From positions 1 through 35,600 of the forward strand of contig NZ_NHPJ01000049.1 in assembly GCF_002252985.1 (NCBI RefSeq): a DNA stretch of 35,600 nucleotides, given 5' to 3'. This DNA is from Halorubrum halodurans. GTDB taxonomy: Archaea > Halobacteriota > Halobacteria > Halobacteriales > Haloferacaceae. The stretch's first letter is position 1. Each line of letters begins with the position of its first letter. The notes under the pieces are model-generated. The model had not been told where the DNA came from and searched no databases. It saw nothing but the letters and a program-made list of their open reading frames with translations. The translations under genes and the position numbers were made by a program. Shown one piece after another: positions 7,161-15,163 of the stretch.

Positions 7161-8135
7161 TTATTCCTCTTCGCCCTCGGAGCGACGCGCGACCTCGTGC
7201 CGGCCGAAGCCGTACCGCAGCCGGTTGGCGAGCCGGCGCGAGAACCGGCCCTCGTTGCGCGAGTCGAACCGCTCGGCGAGCGCCCCGTAGATGAGCGGAA
7301 CGGGAACCTCCTGCTCGAGCGCCTCCTCGACGGTCCAGGTCCCGGTCGACCCGCCCGCGACGTGGTCGGCGACGTCGCCGAGGTCGTTGCCCTCCTCGCG
7401 GAACGCCTCCTCGCAGAGCTCGAGCAGCCACGACCGGATCACCGCGCCGTTGTTCCAGGTGCGGGCTATCGACTCCATCTCGAGGTCGTACCGGCCCTCC
7501 GCGAGCAGCTCGAACCCCTCGCCGTACGCCTGCATCAGCGCGTACTCCACCCCGTTGTGAACCATCTTCACGTAGTGGCCCGAGCCGGACTCGCCCATCC
7601 GGTCGTGGCCGTCGGGACCGGTCGCGACCGCGTCGAGGACGGGCACCATCGCCTCGTACGCCCACTCGGGACCGCCGACCATCAGGGAGAAGCCCTCCTC
7701 GGCGCTCGCGGGCCCGCCGGAGGTCCCGCAGTCGAGGTAGGCGGCGTCGGTGGTCTCGGCGCGGCGGACCGACGCCTCGAAGTGGGAGTTGCCGCCGTCG
7801 ACGACCACGTCCTCCTCCCCGAGGTGCGGCTCGAGGTCCGCGAGCGTGGCGTCGACCGCGTCGCCCGCGGGCACCATGAGCCAGATCCGCTTGCCGCCGG
7901 TCTCGTCCGGGCCGCCTCCGTCCTCGACATCCGCCCCGGCTCCGTCGCCCCCGTCCGACCCGTCGAGCCGCTCACAGAGGTCGGCGACGGAGTCCGCGGG
8001 CTCCGCGCCCGCCTCCGCGGCGGCCGCCGTCGCCTCCGCCGAGAGGTCGAACGCGACCACGTCGTGGCCCGCCGCGAGGCTCCGGTCGACGACGATCCGC
8101 CCCATCCGCCCGAGTCCGATGACGCCGAGTTCCAT
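7161..8135 (-). CDS. gndA: 6-phosphogluconate dehydrogenase, decarboxylating (short GndA type)
   Basis: The enzyme oxidises and decarboxylates 6-phosphogluconate to ribulose 5-phosphate. In Haloferax the short GndA form serves the oxidative pentose phosphate pathway. The protein has 324 residues. GLGRMG (7-12) is the dinucleotide-binding motif, VDGGNSHF (112-119) and GTSGGP (137-142) line the substrate site, and K190, N194 and E197 are the likely catalytic set. An acidic Gly/Asp-rich insertion at about 58-82 makes it longer than typical relatives near 300 residues. I chose ATG 8135 (MELGVIGLGRMG); the longer frame upstream is arginine-rich noise. The TATA-like element near 8162 is weak. The product could feed the prs enzyme nearby. 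Confidence 0.9.
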   Translation of the reverse strand: MELGVIGLGRMGRIVVDRSLAAGHDVVAFDLSAEATAAAAEAGAEPADSVADLCERLDGSDGGDGAGADVEDGGGPDETGGKRIWLMVPAGDAVDATLADLEPHLGEEDVVVDGGNSHFEASVRRAETTDAAYLDCGTSGGPASAEEGFSLMVGGPEWAYEAMVPVLDAVATGPDGHDRMGESGSGHYVKMVHNGVEYALMQAYGEGFELLAEGRYDLEMESIARTWNNGAVIRSWLLELCEEAFREEGNDLGDVADHVAGGSTGTWTVEEALEQEVPVPLIYGALAERFDSRNEGRFSRRLANRLRYGFGRHEVARRSEGEEE

Positions 8136-8203
8136 GCGCGAGGGGTCGCCGCCGCCCGCCCTAGTGGTTCCGGTTCGCCGGGGCGGCCCGCCTCCGACGC
8201 GCG

Positions 8204-9418
8204 TCAGGCCTCGCTCTCGCCGAGATGCGCCCGCAGCGTGTCGACGTCCTTGTTGCCCGCGCCCGTGTTCAGGAGGACGACCGTGTCGTCCGGGCCGAAC
8301 TCGCCGGACTCCGCGAGCGCGAACGCCCCCGAGGCCGCCGCCGCACACGTCGCGCCGACCTCCAGGCCCTCCTCGCGGGCGACCGTGATCGCGGCGTCGA
8401 GGATCTCCCGGTCGGTCGTCGCGACCGCGCCGCCGTCGGACTCGCGGATCGCCTCGAGGATCAGCGGGCTCGCCCCCGGATCGGGGATGGCGATCCCGTT
8501 ACAGGCCGTGTCGACCTCGTCGTCCGCGAGCGGCTCGTGTCGGTCCGCGCCGGCCTCGTAGGCGTCGACGACGGGCGCACACCCCGCCGCCTGCGCCGCG
8601 TACATCGGCACGAGGTCGTCGCTCCAGCCGAGCTCGCGGGCCTCGCGGGCCGCCTTGTGCATCCCGACGAGCCCGACGCCGCCGCCGGTCGGATACACCA
8701 CCGCGTCGGGGGCCTCCCAGTCGAGCTGCTCTAACAGCTCCAGCGCCATCGTCTTCTTCCCCTCGTGGCGGTACGGCGTGACGAACGTCTTCGTCGAGTA
8801 CCAGTCGGGGTTGTCGTCCATCGCGGCGGCGTACGCCTTCCCGGCGTCGCCGATCTGTGAGTTGCCGCCGACGGGGTCGGTCACGGTCAGGTCCGCGCCG
8901 TGGACCTCCGTCATCGCCTTCTGGGTGAACCCCGCCCGCGACGGGAGGAAGACGTGCGCGTCGATGTCGGCGTGGGCCGCGTACGCCGCGGCCGCCTGTC
9001 CCGCGTTGCCGGCGCTGTTCAGTGCCACCTCGCTCGCGCCGTGTTCGCGCGCCGCGGTCATCGCGAGCGACTGTCCGCGGTCCTTGAACGTTCCCGTCGG
9101 GTTCGCGCCCTCGTCCTTCAGAAGCACCCGCCCGACGCCCATCGCCTCCGCGAGCGCCGGACACTCGACGAGCGGGGTGTCTCCCTCTCCAAGCGTCACC
9201 GCGGCCTCGCGGGTGAACGGCAACAGCTCCTCGTACCGCCACATCGACTCGCCGGGGCGGGCCGCCAGATCCGCCGGCGTCAGGTCGATCCGGTCGAGGT
9301 CGTAGCGGGGATCCAGGATCCCGTCGCAGTCCGGACAGCGGTGCGTGGCCGTCCCGGCGTCGAACGTCTCCCCGCAGTCGACACACGAGAGCCCCTCGAA
9401 GGCGTCGGTGGTCTCCAT
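8204..9418 (-). CDS. thrC: Threonine synthase
   Basis: This PLP enzyme converts O-phosphohomoserine to threonine. The protein has 404 residues. An N-terminal zinc ribbon (C12, C15, C28, C31), common in archaeal threonine synthases, precedes the fold type II core. The PLP lysine is K112 in GTFKDRG, followed by the NSAGNAGQA phosphate-binding loop. I preferred ATG 9418 (METTDAF) over the ATG five codons upstream because the zinc ribbon follows it directly, but the promoter does not settle this. It lies between gndA and the CoA-transferase, all on the same strand with gaps over 60 bases, so they may be separate units. Confidence 0.93.
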   Translation of the reverse strand: METTDAFEGLSCVDCGETFDAGTATHRCPDCDGILDPRYDLDRIDLTPADLAARPGESMWRYEELLPFTREAAVTLGEGDTPLVECPALAEAMGVGRVLLKDEGANPTGTFKDRGQSLAMTAAREHGASEVALNSAGNAGQAAAAYAAHADIDAHVFLPSRAGFTQKAMTEVHGADLTVTDPVGGNSQIGDAGKAYAAAMDDNPDWYSTKTFVTPYRHEGKKTMALELLEQLDWEAPDAVVYPTGGGVGLVGMHKAAREARELGWSDDLVPMYAAQAAGCAPVVDAYEAGADRHEPLADDEVDTACNGIAIPDPGASPLILEAIRESDGGAVATTDREILDAAITVAREEGLEVGATCAAAASGAFALAESGEFGPDDTVVLLNTGAGNKDVDTLRAHLGESEA

Positions 9419-9512
9419 GCGCTGGGATCGCACACCGGGGGACTTCGGTCCATCGGTCGACGAAGGTCGCCGGCGAGCCGGGGACCCGATCGCCGACGGG
9501 AGCGCGGGGCCG

Positions 9513-9558
9513 GTCCTCGACCGGCTCGGGGATCAGTCCTCGACCGGCTCGGGGATCA
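9513..9558. repeat. Perfect 23-bp tandem duplication at a gene end
   Basis: Positions 9513-9535 and 9536-9558 are identical 23-base copies. The stop codon of the CoA-transferase (9533-9535) lies exactly at the junction, read on the minus strand. Because 23 is not a multiple of three, the same bases are read in a different frame in the second copy and supply the TGA. Confidence 0.9.
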
Positions 9559-10783
9559 CGTCCGCCTCGACGAGCCGGTCGAGGTCGGCGTCGGCGTAGC
9601 CGTACTCCTGGAGGACCTCCTCGGTGTGTTCGCCGAGCATGGGCGGGTGCCGGCGGACCGTCACGGGCGTCCGCGAGAACTTCATCGGCGATCCGGGCAC
9701 CTCCACGGTGCCGACCTCCGGGTGATCGATCTCCAGACGCATGTCGCGCGCCTCGATCTGCGGGTCGTCGAACAGCTCTTCCATGTCGCGGACGTGGCTC
9801 GCGGGCACGTCGTGGCTGGTGAGCGTCTCGACGGCCTCCTCGGTCGTCATCGTGCCGAACTCGGCTTCGAGCTCCGCGTCGAGCGCGTCGCGGTTCCGCA
9901 CGCGCTTCTCGTTGACCTCGAACCGATCGTCGGCAAGCAGATCCGGCCGGTCGAGCGCGTCGCAGAGCCGCGGCCAGAAGGAGTCCGCCGAACAGCCGAC
10001 GACGACGTAGTCGTCCGCCGTCTCGTACGCCTGGTACGGCGCGATGTTCGGGTGTTTGCTCCCCATCCGCCCCGGCGGGTCGCCGCTCGCGAAGTAGTTC
10101 GCCGCCATGTAGCTCATCCAGGCGGCCTGCCCGTCGAGCAGGCTCACGTCGATCTTCTGGCCCGTGCCGTCGCCGAGCTCGCGCTCGAGCAGCGCGGCCA
10201 GGATCGCCTGGGTGGCGTACATCCCCGCGCCGATGTCCGCGAGCGCGACGCCGACCCGGACCGGCGGCCCGTCCTCGACGCCCGTGATCGACATCAGCCC
10301 GCCCTTCGCCTGCATCACGATGTCGTACGCCGGCGCGTCGCGGTCGGGACCCCACTCGCCGTAGCCGGAGAGGCCGCAGTAGATGATCTCCGGGTTCTCC
10401 TCGGCGAGGTCCGGGTAGTCGAGCCCCCACTCGGCGGTCTTGCCCACCCGGAAGTTCTCGACGACGATGTCCGCCTCGCGGGCGAGGTCGCGGAAGACGT
10501 CGCGGCCCTCCTCGCTCGCGAGGTTCAGTACGACCGACCGCTTGTTCCGGTTGACGCTGGAGTAGTAGGCTCCCTGGGCGTTCTCGCCCTCGCCGAACGC
10601 GGGCGGGACCCACGTCCGCGTCTGGTCGCCCACGCCGGGGCGTTCGATCTTGATCACGTCGGCGCCGAGGTCGCCGAGCTGCATCGTACAGAACGGTCCC
10701 ACGAGCACGCGGGAGGCGTCGAGCACCGTGACGCCGTCGAGCGGCCCGGTGTCGCCCGACGGATCGCGCGCCTCACCGACCAT
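9533..10783 (-). CDS. CoA-transferase family III (CaiB/BaiF type)
   Basis: Family III enzymes move CoA between carboxylic acids through an aspartyl-CoA thioester. The protein has 416 residues. DASRVLVGPFCTMQLGDLGA (22-41) is the typical N-terminal signature. The catalytic Asp is D154 in YDIVMQAKGG. KRSVVLNL and VVENFRVG are further family blocks. I chose ATG 10783 (MVGEARDP) because it has a TATA-like ctttatgc near 10830; the frame is open 16 codons further up. It is divergent from the SDR gene at 10901. Some haloarchaeal homologues act in the methylaspartate cycle, but none of those genes is adjacent, so the substrate is unknown. Confidence 0.9.
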   Translation of the reverse strand: MVGEARDPSGDTGPLDGVTVLDASRVLVGPFCTMQLGDLGADVIKIERPGVGDQTRTWVPPAFGEGENAQGAYYSSVNRNKRSVVLNLASEEGRDVFRDLAREADIVVENFRVGKTAEWGLDYPDLAEENPEIIYCGLSGYGEWGPDRDAPAYDIVMQAKGGLMSITGVEDGPPVRVGVALADIGAGMYATQAILAALLERELGDGTGQKIDVSLLDGQAAWMSYMAANYFASGDPPGRMGSKHPNIAPYQAYETADDYVVVGCSADSFWPRLCDALDRPDLLADDRFEVNEKRVRNRDALDAELEAEFGTMTTEEAVETLTSHDVPASHVRDMEELFDDPQIEARDMRLEIDHPEVGTVEVPGSPMKFSRTPVTVRRHPPMLGEHTEEVLQEYGYADADLDRLVEADVIPEPVED

Positions 10784-10900
10784 GGTTGCCTCGCATTCCT
10801 CGCATACGCGCACCTCCGAGCCGACCGGCATAAAGCCCTCGTCGCCGGTCCCGGTGGCCGAGTCGGTAAGGATTAACTCACCGGGGGCGACACGGAGGGT

Positions 10901-11698
10901 ATGGACCTAGACATCGAGGGCAACGTGGCGCTGACCACGGCGTCCAGCGACGGGCTCGGAAACGCAGCGGCGACGGCTCTCGCCCGCGAGGGCGTCAACG
11001 TCGTGATCAACGGCCGCGACGGGGACCGACTCGAGGCGGCCGCCGAGGAGCTGCGCGAGGAGGCCGCGGGCGACGCGCGGATCCACCCCGTACAGGGCGA
11101 CCTGACGGCGGAGGAGGACGTGGTCGGGCTCGTCGACGAGACGCTCGCGGAGTTCGGCCGGCTGGACCACCTCGTCACCTCCGCCGGCGGCCCGCCGTCG
11201 GGACCGTTCCTGGAGACCGACGACGACGACTGGTACCACGCCTACGACCTGCTGGTGATGAGCGTCGTCCGCCTCTGCCGCGAGGCGGCCGACCCGCTGC
11301 GGGAGGGCGACGGCGGCACCATCGTCAACGTCGCCTCCCGGTCGGTGAAGGAGGCCATCGACGGGCTCGTCCTCTCGAACTCCGTCCGCATGAGCGTGAT
11401 CGGGCTGGAGAAGACGCTCTCGAAGGAGCTCGCCCCCGACGTGCGCGCGAACGCCGTCCTCCCCGGTCCCCACGAGACGAGCCGGATCGAGGACCTCGTG
11501 AACCAGGCCGTCGAGCGCGGCGAGTACGACTCCTACGAGGAGGGCCTCGCCGACTGGGGCGAGGGGATCCCGGTCGAGCGCATCGGCGACCCGATGGAGC
11601 TCGGCAACACCGCCGCGTTCCTCTCCTCGCCGAAGTCGGGATACATCAACGGCCAGTCGATCGTCCTCGACGGCGGCGCGGGCAGCGCGAACCTGTAA
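10901..11698 (+). CDS. SDR-like oxidoreductase lacking the catalytic Tyr and Lys
   Basis: The 265-residue protein has the short-chain dehydrogenase fold: cofactor loop TASSDGLG (13-20), NGRD (37-40), TSAGG (93-97) in place of the usual NNAG, and the C-terminal GQSIVLDGG. The active-site region aligns without gaps after Ser146, but the YxxxK motif is Ser159-x3-Arg163. This resembles the group I recall in CDD as BKR-like SDR-like proteins, which also lack a perfect tetrad. It may bind NAD(P) without normal SDR chemistry. A TATA-like gattaactc (10871-10879) sits 27 bases before the ATG. It shares a 117-base divergent promoter region with the CoA-transferase, which suggests linked roles in acyl-CoA metabolism. 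Confidence 0.9.
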   Translation: MDLDIEGNVALTTASSDGLGNAAATALAREGVNVVINGRDGDRLEAAAEELREEAAGDARIHPVQGDLTAEEDVVGLVDETLAEFGRLDHLVTSAGGPPSGPFLETDDDDWYHAYDLLVMSVVRLCREAADPLREGDGGTIVNVASRSVKEAIDGLVLSNSVRMSVIGLEKTLSKELAPDVRANAVLPGPHETSRIEDLVNQAVERGEYDSYEEGLADWGEGIPVERIGDPMELGNTAAFLSSPKSGYINGQSIVLDGGAGSANL

Positions 11699-11863
11699 CG
11701 GCGGCTCGACGTTCGGTTTCCGGTACGCGGTCGCGACGACGGTCGCGTCGGCCGCGTCGCGTCACGCGTGCGTCGTCGCCGGACCCTTCGACTTACCGAC
11801 CGCTCGAACTCGTCGAACTCGCCGAGCCGATCGGGCGAGCCGAGCGGCGATCCGAAGGCGGAA

Positions 11864-12028
11864 TCAGGCCGACAGCGTGCTGATCCCGTTTATCTGGACG
11901 TACCCGAAGCCACACTCCGGACACCGCCACTTCGTCTTCTCCCCGAGGTGGAGGGTCGTCGCCGCCGTCCGGTAGAACGCGTGCGTCTCGCCGCAGTCCG
12001 GACAGTCCACGTCCTTTTCGAGCGCCAT
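11864..12028 (-). CDS. Small zinc-ribbon protein
   Basis: This 54-residue protein has two CxxC knuckles, CPDC (8-11) and CPEC (36-39), spaced like a zinc beta-ribbon. I chose ATG 12028 (MALEKDVDC) because a TATA-like gcttgaaac lies about 27 bases upstream, near 12055. Small zinc-ribbon proteins are abundant in haloarchaea, and most have no known function. Possible roles are nucleic-acid binding or assembly of a larger complex; the sequence does not decide. The region between the SDR gene and this one (11699-11863) shows nothing else. Confidence 0.75.
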   Translation of the reverse strand: MALEKDVDCPDCGETHAFYRTAATTLHLGEKTKWRCPECGFGYVQINGISTLSA

Positions 12029-12107
12029 GTGCGTGTACGGGTCCGGAGCCGGTTTCAAGCTATTGATCCCGCGGACGATCGGACGGGAGCGCGACGATCG
12101 GCGCCCG

Positions 12108-12506
12108 TCAGACCGCCGTGACCCACGCCTTGTACGTCTCGTCGAGGCCGTACACCTCCCGGAAGGCGCGTTCGATGAACCCCGCGACGCGGTTCGCGTC
12201 CGACCGGGCGGTGACGACCGCGTTCGTCCCCTCGGCCTCCTCCGGCGTCACGAGCTCGTCGATCCGGAACTCGGGGAACTCGGAGAGGAGGTCCGTCAGC
12301 CGCTCCAGTTCGTCGTCGGTACAGTCCATGACGAGCTCGGTGCCCGCGAGCTGGATCCACGGCGGGACCTCCCCGCCGTCCGTGACGTCGCTGTCGGGGT
12401 CGACGTCGACGGTCATCACGTCGCTCGACCGGGCGCGGTGGGCCGCCGCCCCGTCCGCGAACAGCGCCAGCCGCTCGGACTCCGTGGCGGCGTCGAATCG
12501 GGTCAT
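12108..12506 (-). CDS. Conserved haloarchaeal hypothetical protein
   Basis: This acidic, soluble protein has 132 residues with mixed alpha/beta character and no signal peptide or membrane segment. A central block PPWIQLAGTELVMDC is followed by amphipathic helices. I do not recognise a named domain or catalytic motif. The ATG at 12506 lies 27 bases after a TATA-like agtttaagtc (about 12529-12540), so the start is well supported. It sits on the same strand as, and 77 bases downstream of, the helical protein gene, and probably has its own promoter. Confidence 0.8.
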   Translation of the reverse strand: MTRFDAATESERLALFADGAAAHRARSSDVMTVDVDPDSDVTDGGEVPPWIQLAGTELVMDCTDDELERLTDLLSEFPEFRIDELVTPEEAEGTNAVVTARSDANRVAGFIERAFREVYGLDETYKAWVTAV

Positions 12507-12583
12507 ATCGTCGTCTCGTCGCCCTCGCGACTTAAACTGCCGCGGTCGGCGGGACTACCTGCCGGTTGCCTGCCACGCCGTCC

Positions 12584-13780
12584 CTACCGCTCCGTCTCGG
12601 CGAGCACGTCGTCGACGAGCGCGAGCGTGCGCTCCGCCTCGGCGACCCGGTCGTCGATCTCCCCGGAGGCGATCAGCGCGAGTCCCTCGTCGTCCAGCGC
12701 GTCGCGCACGACCGCGGCGCGTCGGAGCCGCTCGTACTCGTCGGAGCGCGCGAGGTCGCGGATCGACCGGAGCGCCGCGACCGTCTCGTCGGCGGCGATC
12801 CGCGAGACGAGCGGGACCAGCTCGTCGATCTCGTAGGCCAGCTCGTCGCCCGGTGCGGGCGGCCAGTCGAGCGTCAGCGGCTCCGCGTCGATCCGGTCGA
12901 GGAACGTCCGGTGGACGGCCACCGCGGTCCGGAGCGCGCCCACGTCGTCGACGTAGTGGTCGAGCTTCGAGTTGGAGTAGTCGGCGTACTCGAGGAGGGT
13001 GGGGATCGGCTCCTCGCCGGCGGGGTGCTCGTCGACGTACTCGCGGAGGTCCGCCGGCGGCAGGTCGGCGTCGACGAAGGGGGTCGCGTCCGCGCGCTCG
13101 AGGAAGTCCAAGACGTCGCGGGCCGACTCCGCGGCGTAGAACTCCCGGAACCCCTCGCGGACCGCGTCGTTGTACCCCTCGATCGGCTCGCGGAGCCGCG
13201 AGACGTCGGCGTCGAGGTCGGCATCGGCCATGTCGGCGATCCCGCGCAGGTCCTCGAGCCGGTCGGCGAGTTCGCCGCGGGCGTCGGTGGCGGCCTTCCG
13301 GGCGCGCCGGTACTCGTCGACCGCGTCGTCGCGGTCGGAGAGCAACTCGACGTAGTCGCCCGCGGGCTCGAGCGCCTCGCGGGCCGCGGCGAAGTCGGAC
13401 TCGGAGAGTCGGCGCTTGTCGACGGCCTCGTCGGCGGCGGCGAAGGCGTCCGCCGCGGGGGTGTCGTCGTCGACGTCGACCGCGTTCGCGAACTCCCCTT
13501 CGAACTGGACGTACGAGCCGAAGTCGCCGGTGCCGACCGCGTCCTCCTCGTACTGGTCGAGCACGCGGTGGGCCCGCCGGTAGGCGTCCGCGGCCGCCTC
13601 CACGCGGTCCCGGCCCAGGTCCGCGATGCGCGACTCGAGCCGGGAGAGCTCGTCGTACCGCTCGCGGAGCTCCGCGGCCGCCTCGCCCGCGGACCGGATC
13701 GCGTCGGCGTCGGGGATCGAATCGGGGTCGGTGCCGCCGTCGGCGACGACCCGCCGGCCCGCGGTCTCGCCGCGAGCCAT
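12584..13780 (-). CDS. Long helical (coiled-coil) haloarchaeal protein, coupled to hisI
   Basis: The 398-residue acidic protein is almost entirely predicted helix, with heptad-like stretches rich in Ala, Leu, Glu and Arg (for example 29-75 and 130-185). It has no membrane segment and no enzyme motif that I can see. The ATG overlaps the stop of hisI as TGATG, so translation is probably coupled and the two are cotranscribed. The much longer open frame upstream runs antisense through other features and is noise. It may be a structural or scaffold protein; the link to histidine synthesis may be only positional. I recall such proteins in haloarchaeal genomes under DUF names, but cannot fix which. 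Confidence 0.8.
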   Translation of the reverse strand: MARGETAGRRVVADGGTDPDSIPDADAIRSAGEAAAELRERYDELSRLESRIADLGRDRVEAAADAYRRAHRVLDQYEEDAVGTGDFGSYVQFEGEFANAVDVDDDTPAADAFAAADEAVDKRRLSESDFAAAREALEPAGDYVELLSDRDDAVDEYRRARKAATDARGELADRLEDLRGIADMADADLDADVSRLREPIEGYNDAVREGFREFYAAESARDVLDFLERADATPFVDADLPPADLREYVDEHPAGEEPIPTLLEYADYSNSKLDHYVDDVGALRTAVAVHRTFLDRIDAEPLTLDWPPAPGDELAYEIDELVPLVSRIAADETVAALRSIRDLARSDEYERLRRAAVVRDALDDEGLALIASGEIDDRVAEAERTLALVDDVLAETER

Positions 13781-14160
13781 CAGTACACCTCGTCGGGGTC
13801 GAAGACGCGCTCGCCGACGTGCTCGCCGTCGATCGTGCGGTGGAAACACGACCGGTGGCCGGTGTGACACGCGCCGACCGACTGGTCGACGAGGTACAAC
13901 AGCGTGTCCGCGTCGCAGTCGACGCGGATCTCCTCGACGGTCTGGATGTGGCCCGAGGAGCCGCCCTTGTGCCACAGCTCCTCGCGCGACCGGGAGTAGT
14001 AGTGGGCTTCGCCCGTCTCGCGGGTTCGCTCGAGCGCCTCCGGCGAGACGTACGCGAGCATCAACACCTCGCCGTCCTCGGCGTCCTGTGCGATCGCGGG
14101 GACCAGCCCGTCCTCGCCGAACTCCACCGCCACGTCGGCGTCCGCGTCGGCCTCGGTCAT
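13780..14160 (-). CDS. hisI: Phosphoribosyl-AMP cyclohydrolase
   Basis: This enzyme catalyses the third step of histidine synthesis, opening the purine ring of phosphoribosyl-AMP. The protein has 126 residues, standard for the stand-alone archaeal form without the HisE domain. Family motifs are present: [22 protein letters not shown] and the metal-binding stretch [12 protein letters not shown] followed by [15 protein letters not shown]-like gactattcg lies about 27 bases before the ATG, near 14187. The first gene of its transcript, it overlaps the next by one base. Repeat copy 3 ends about 40 bases upstream of this promoter. Confidence 0.96.
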   Translation of the reverse strand: MTEADADADVAVEFGEDGLVPAIAQDAEDGEVLMLAYVSPEALERTRETGEAHYYSRSREELWHKGGSSGHIQTVEEIRVDCDADTLLYLVDQSVGACHTGHRSCFHRTIDGEHVGERVFDPDEVY

Positions 14161-14227
14161 ACCTCGCCCGAGGCGGGCCCCTCGAATAGTCCTTGTGTCT
14201 GTTCCCGTCTCGGAGCGCTAGGGGATC

Positions 14228-14516
14228 GGTCAGTACGGTCCAAGCACCGACCGATCGCGGTGGCGTCGCCGCCGGCTGCCAGAGAATCTTCGATTCTCGC
14301 TGGACGCTGCGAGCGCGTGGAACGCGCGAGCAGCGAGGCTGGGGAGGCGTGAGGTGCGGGGCGGTTGCGGTCGGGTGGGGCCCAAAGGGGCAGCCGGCTC
14401 CGGGAAGACGGCCGACGCAAGGACCGCAGGGGCGAACGCAGTGAGCGACGAGGACCACAGCGAGGCCCTCAACCGGAGCCGGCTGGGGCTTTGGCGGTGG
14501 TCACCGCGCCAGCGAC
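14228..14516 (+). repeat. Dispersed intergenic hairpin repeat, copy 3 (inverted relative to copies 1 and 2)
   Basis: Read on the minus strand, this copy repeats the blocks of copy 2 from ctggcgcgg (about 14503-14512) through ccaaagccccag, cctcgtcgctcact and ccgaccgcaaccgccccg to gccaccgcgatcggtcggtg. The last of these matches copy 1. Its variable part differs and holds a hairpin at 14305-14335 on the plus strand: outer stem CGCTGC/GCAGCG, GA/GA mismatch, inner stem GCGCGT/ACGCGC, triloop GGA. A second, 7-bp stem, GAGAATC/GATTCTC, flanks a TTC loop at about 14282-14298. A short version at 14432-14446 has a GCA loop. The rest of the 14161-14651 gap, 14517-14651, contains only a small CTCTC/GAGAG hairpin near 14586-14600. 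Confidence 0.85.
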
Positions 14517-14651
14517 GATCGCGTTTCTGTCAGAGTAAGACCATCTGTAACACCCGTTCCATAAGCATCCAACGCTCGCGGATGCCTCTCGATCGGAGAG
14601 ACGAAGCAAAACCGGGATCCTCACTCCAGAGCGTGTGACGCGACCACCCGT

Positions 14652-15158
14652 CTACTCCCGGCGCAACACGAGCGCGTCGCCGTCGGCGTACGCGTCCGGC
14701 CGCCGGTCGACCACCTCGAACCCGCACGCCTCGTAGAGCGTGAGCGCGGCGTCGTTGTCGGGGTGCGTCTGAAGCGTCACGGGACCGTCCGCGTCGGCGA
14801 CGGCCGCCGCGAGGAGCCCGCGGGCACGACCCTCCCGGCGGAAGTCGGGGGCGACGACGAGTTCGGCGAGGTGACAGCCGGGGCGGGTCGGCGCGTCCAC
14901 CGGGAGCGCGTAGCCGACGACCGAACCGTTCTCCGCGGCCGAACCGCCCTCCGCGGCCGAACCGCCCTCCGCGACGCCCGCGTCGTCAGATGCGCGGCCG
15001 TCAGCGACGCTCACGAACCCCGATCCGATCGCGACGCCGTACTCCAACAGGTCCGAGCTCGGCTCGCGGAGGTGCCGCTGGAGGGATCGAACCCGGTCGG
15101 CGTCGGCGGGACGGATCGGGCGAACCCGTGAGTCCGAACGGGAGTCGAGATCGGCCAT
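14652..15158 (-). CDS. GNAT family N-acetyltransferase
   Basis: The 168-residue protein has the GNAT acetyl-CoA fold: AELVVAPDFRREGRARGLL is motif A with the R-x2-G-x-A/G pyrophosphate loop, and NDAALTLYEACGFEVVDR is motif B. The N-terminal helix pair starts at VRPIRPADADRVRSL. An internal EGGSAA repeat (about 63-79) comes from an 18-bp tandem repeat. The start is ATG 15158, five bases after the stop of the DUF92 gene. A GTG at 15167 overlaps that stop and could add three residues. Translation is probably coupled to the DUF92 gene. Substrate is unknown. Confidence 0.87.
   Translation of the reverse strand: MADLDSRSDSRVRPIRPADADRVRSLQRHLREPSSDLLEYGVAIGSGFVSVADGRASDDAGVAEGGSAAEGGSAAENGSVVGYALPVDAPTRPGCHLAELVVAPDFRREGRARGLLAAAVADADGPVTLQTHPDNDAALTLYEACGFEVVDRRPDAYADGDALVLRRE
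14921..14973. repeat. 18-bp tandem repeat inside the acetyltransferase gene
   Basis: Nearly three units starting ccgaaccgccctccgcgg lie at 14921-14938, 14939-14956 and 14957-14973. The first differs in two bases. The unit length is a multiple of three, so the frame is kept and each unit adds six residues (EGGSAA type). Confidence 0.8.
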
Positions 15159-15163
15159 CGAGG

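Noticed and set aside
6742..7290. Open frames within repeat copy 2, and similar frames at 12-197 and 14193-14444
   Set aside because: They follow the GC-rich repeat, differ in frame between copies and give Arg/Ser/Pro-rich products without conserved sense.
8499..10613. A 704-codon minus-strand frame spanning the CoA-transferase and thrC in another frame
   Set aside because: Arg/Gly-rich shadow. It is only relevant because it shows where the CoA-transferase would read on without the 23-bp duplication.
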